From Fidelibacterota bacterium UBA7301 (GTDB lineage Bacteria > Fidelibacterota > Marinisomatia > Marinisomatales > TCS55): a stretch of DNA of 7,883 nucleotides. The DNA is taken from positions 355 through 8,237 of the forward strand of contig DKQT01000011.1 of NCBI GenBank assembly GCA_002471845.1, read 5' to 3'. This document shows positions 5,977-7,883 of this stretch, in pieces (within the stretch, counting starts at the first letter, position 1; every line of letters starts with the position of its first letter). Under the pieces are notes generated by a model that was given only the letters and a program-made list of their open reading frames with translations, was not told the origin of the DNA and did no database searches. A program made the translations under genes and the position numbers.

Positions 5977-6563
5977 AAAAATTAATTACTGTTTTTATTA
6001 TCATAGGATTGGTTTCGTCTAGCCAGGCCCAAATGAAGAAAAGCCTTGGAGGTATGATGGGAACCCGTGGTTTCGGGATCGTTTTTTCTGGGCAATGGCA
6101 AATAAAATCTGATTTAGAAGTTGGTTTTGAAACTCGTTATTATGATATTAAAAATGATTCAGAATTGCCCATTTATAATCAATACACCGGCCAGAGTTAT
6201 AATGTAGGTGATAAAGCCCTGTTTATGATTCCATTTTTTGGTACTGTAACATGGTTTCCTTTCGAGGGAAAAATTGCCAATAATTTTTCGCCCTTCGTGA
6301 CCTTAAAACTCGGCCCTGTTTTAGCTATAGATGGGCAGGAAGAATACCGCAAATTCACAAAACGCTGGGGGCAAGCGTCCACCTCAACATCTTTTGGGAG
6401 CCAGATTGTTATTGGTGTAGCCTTTCGCCAAAGAGGCGGCGGGATAATATCACCTTCTATTGGTTTTGAATTCCTTCCCATGGGGAAAGAAATTGACGGT
6501 CGCCGGAACTATGATGGGACAGCCATCAATATTACCTGGATTATTGGTAATAGCCGCCGCTGA
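5973..6563 (+). CDS. Exported protein, probable outer-membrane beta-barrel
   Basis: The 196-aa product has a clear Sec signal peptide: basic MKK, a hydrophobic core LITVFIIIGLV, and a likely signal peptidase I site after SQA (residue 19). The mature part is rich in Gly, aromatics and alternating polar/apolar strands, for example FGIVFSGQWQIKSDLEVGFE (34-53), a run near 84-97, FSPFVTLKLGPVLAIDG (105-121), SQIVIGVAFRQ and ISPSIGFEFLP. That pattern fits a small eight-strand-like barrel in the outer membrane, but I recognise no specific family and its cargo or role is unknown. The C-terminus WIIGNSRR does not end in the usual aromatic residue of barrel proteins. AAGGG at 5961-5965 supports the ATG, which overlaps the ferredoxin stop. 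Confidence 0.8.
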   Translation: MKKLITVFIIIGLVSSSQAQMKKSLGGMMGTRGFGIVFSGQWQIKSDLEVGFETRYYDIKNDSELPIYNQYTGQSYNVGDKALFMIPFFGTVTWFPFEGKIANNFSPFVTLKLGPVLAIDGQEEYRKFTKRWGQASTSTSFGSQIVIGVAFRQRGGGIISPSIGFEFLPMGKEIDGRRNYDGTAINITWIIGNSRR

Positions 6564-7273
6564 TGGAAAACCATTTCTTCTACCTCCAGCAAAAAGCCAT
6601 CCACAAAAACACATTCCAGTTATCTGAAGAAGAATCGCACCATTTCCTGAATTCCCTTCGGGGAAAAGTCGGGGATGACTTGTGGCTCCTGGATGGGGCG
6701 GGAACGGCCTACAATGGTACCATTTCTGGAATTAACGGTCGGTCTGTTTCCGGAATTATAAGGGATTCATTCCCAAACTACGGAGAATCTGATTATTCCA
6801 TCCATTTGGCAATTGGGCTTATCAAAGGGAACCGGATGGACATGGTTTTGGAAAAGGCCACAGAACTCGGTGCGAAGTCAATCCAGCCCTTATTATTGGA
6901 TAGATGCGTAAAAAATAAATTGAATTTGGAAAGGGCTGAACGAATTATAATCTCTGCTGCCAAACAGGCAGGGCGCAGTTTTTTCCCCATTGTATTTGAA
7001 CCTATTGATTTATCCACATGGATAAAAAAGCATGCAAATGACCATAAAATTCTATTTCATATCATGGGATCACAATCCCTAGCAGATGCTTTAGGGAATG
7101 AAAAAAAAGAAGTATTTATATTGGTTGGGCCTGAAGGTGATTTCTCCAAAAAAGAATTGGACCAAATGGAGAAAGAGCAATTTGAATCTGCGATTTTGGC
7201 CCCCCGGCGTTTGCGCAGTGAATCCGCTGCGATCATGGCTATATCCGTACTAAACGAACTTATGGGAAATTAA
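6563..7273 (+). CDS. rsmE: 16S rRNA (uracil1498-N3)-methyltransferase RsmE
   Basis: This 236-aa SPOUT-class methyltransferase uses SAM to methylate U1498 of 16S rRNA in the small ribosomal subunit. Evidence: an N-terminal PUA-like domain (about 1-70), KGNRMDMVLEKATELG at 88-103, AAKQAGRS at 132-139, the SAM-binding trefoil-knot motif VGPEGDFS at 188-195 and LAPRRLRSESAA at 212-223, where the common form is R-I-L-R-x-E-T-A. The D in GPEGDFS is a variant I associate with Bacteroidota-type sequences. The start shares its A with the preceding stop (TGATG) and no Shine-Dalgarno is visible, so it is probably translated by coupling. Length is as expected, with no defects. Confidence 0.95.
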   Translation: MENHFFYLQQKAIHKNTFQLSEEESHHFLNSLRGKVGDDLWLLDGAGTAYNGTISGINGRSVSGIIRDSFPNYGESDYSIHLAIGLIKGNRMDMVLEKATELGAKSIQPLLLDRCVKNKLNLERAERIIISAAKQAGRSFFPIVFEPIDLSTWIKKHANDHKILFHIMGSQSLADALGNEKKEVFILVGPEGDFSKKELDQMEKEQFESAILAPRRLRSESAAIMAISVLNELMGN

Positions 7274-7620
7274 TGATGGAAGATTGTTTATTTTGCAAAA
7301 TGGTGGCGGGGGATATACCCTGCAATAAGGTTTATGAAGATAAATCGGTTTTGGCCTTCAGGGATATTGATCCTAAAGCGCCCACCCATGTTTTGGTAAT
7401 TCCTAAAAAGCATATTGAATCAATCAATGTATTGAAGGATGAAGAAAAAGCGTTAATGGGTGAAGTGCTCATGGCAGGGCAGAAGATCGCCCGGGATGAA
7501 GGCATTGACGCCTCTGGGTTCCGGACCGTGTTCAATACGAATGCCCATGGCGGGCAAACTGTATTTCACATTCACATGCATTTGCTTGGTGGACGCCAAA
7601 TGACTTGGCCCCCGGGGTAA
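7273..7620 (+). CDS. HIT family nucleotide hydrolase (HinT-like)
   Basis: This 115-aa protein is a histidine-triad protein of the HinT/PKCI branch, which hydrolyses adenosine phosphoramidates and related nucleotide conjugates in the cytoplasm. Visible residues are the zinc-site pair Cys5 and Cys8 in CLFC and His47 in VIPKKH, followed by the catalytic HIHMHLLGG (99-107), with His99, His101 and His103 and then GGRQMTWPPG. There are two candidate ATGs, at 7273 (sharing a base with the rsmE stop) and 7276; the choice changes only one residue. It closes the ten-gene run. No terminator is recognisable after its TAA, and the DNA beyond is AT-rich and then discordant. The physiological substrate is not indicated by the context. 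Confidence 0.95.
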   Translation: MMEDCLFCKMVAGDIPCNKVYEDKSVLAFRDIDPKAPTHVLVIPKKHIESINVLKDEEKALMGEVLMAGQKIARDEGIDASGFRTVFNTNAHGGQTVFHIHMHLLGGRQMTWPPG

Positions 7621-7700
7621 CTCATTCTGAGTCCTGAGGCATTCGGAGGCCGACAGTTGAATTATTTATCTTTATATGAAATATATTTTGTTAGCGCACG
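7621..7700. other. AT-rich spacer after the HIT gene, no terminator seen
   Basis: The first part (7621-7653) has partly self-complementary stretches (CTCA-TTC-TGAG at 7621-7631 and short GGC/GCC pairs around 7638-7653) but no T-tract, so it does not read as an intrinsic terminator. It resembles, from memory, the intergenic repeats beginning with CATTCTGAG found in various bacterial genomes, though I cannot confirm that. From about 7660 the sequence is A/T-rich up to a TAG at 7692-7694. The composition then changes sharply at the apbE fragment. Confidence 0.4.
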
Positions 7701-7883
7701 GGTGTCAACTCAGCCACCGTGACCGCCCCTAATTGTACAGATGCCGACGCACTTGCCAGGGCGCTGATCATTATAGGGGAAAAGGAGGGCCTCCAGCTGG
7801 TGGAATCGCTGGATAGTGTGGAAGCTTTCCTGATTCTGCGGGAAGGATGGGACCGGTTTCGATGGGTCAAAAGTTCGGGGACG
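7701..7883 (+). pseudogene. apbE: 5'-truncated apbE fragment (FAD:protein FMN transferase)
   Basis: From 7701 to the window end there is an open frame of 61 codons whose translation matches the C-terminal end of ApbE, an FAD:protein FMN transferase: SATVTAPNCTDADALARAL at about residues 4-22, then a helix/strand IIIGEKEGLQLVE and a final strand REGWDRFRWVKSSG. Upstream there is an in-frame TAG at 7692-7694, and nothing from 7621 to 7700 encodes the preceding ApbE motif (D-P-R-T-G-x-P). The conserved Mg-binding Asp is present (codon 7746), but the Thr four residues later is Arg (7758-7760). The start is missing, so this is best read as a 5'-truncated relic; an assembly junction or a GTG start at 7719 are less likely alternatives. 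GC content is higher than in the preceding 80 bp. Confidence 0.72.

Overview
The window looks like ordinary chromosomal housekeeping DNA from a bacterium of the FCB superphylum (Bacteroidota/Marinimicrobia/Ignavibacteria/Calditrichota side). This placement is inference from four things: the GroEL sequence style; the folK-deoxynucleoside kinase adjacency (I recall these as fused in many Bacteroidota); the GPEGDFS form of an RsmE motif; and moderate GC with a mix of Shine-Dalgarno and SD-less starts. A marine Marinimicrobia-like lineage would fit, but I cannot prove it from the sequence.

Layout. Positions 1-311 are a non-coding leader. It holds short repeats, a candidate sigma70-type promoter and a perfect CIRCE operator (172-198). 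Next come groES (312-602) and groEL (617-2251), the HrcA-type heat-shock chaperonin operon, closed by a strong intrinsic terminator (2278-2309). A structured 222-bp intergenic region (2252-2473) ends in a candidate promoter that would make the next transcript almost leaderless. From 2474 to 7620 there is one very compact ten-gene run on the + strand. Every junction is an overlap of 1-8 nt or a 2-nt gap: folB, folK, a deoxynucleoside kinase, a 57-aa single-TM protein, a DoxX membrane protein, an MDR-family dehydrogenase, a thioredoxin-like 2Fe-2S ferredoxin, an exported probable beta-barrel protein, rsmE and a HIT hydrolase. After the HIT gene no terminator is visible. The sequence becomes AT-rich, then switches abruptly at about 7695-7701 to a GC-richer, 5'-truncated apbE fragment that runs off the window.

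How the genes work together. GroES and GroEL form the folding machine. FolB and FolK are two consecutive steps of dihydrofolate synthesis, and the dNK next to them feeds nucleotide salvage, so the first three genes share a folate/nucleotide theme. DoxX, the dehydrogenase and the ferredoxin form a plausible but unproven redox sub-block. RsmE (16S rRNA methylation) and HIT (nucleotide hydrolysis) are unrelated housekeeping functions. I found no defence system, CRISPR array, RNA gene or intact mobile element. The most interesting points are the unannotated small membrane protein, the dehydrogenase that keeps structural zinc ligands but has lost the catalytic ones, the structured intergenic DNA that may be a mobile-element scar, and the apbE relic at the right edge.
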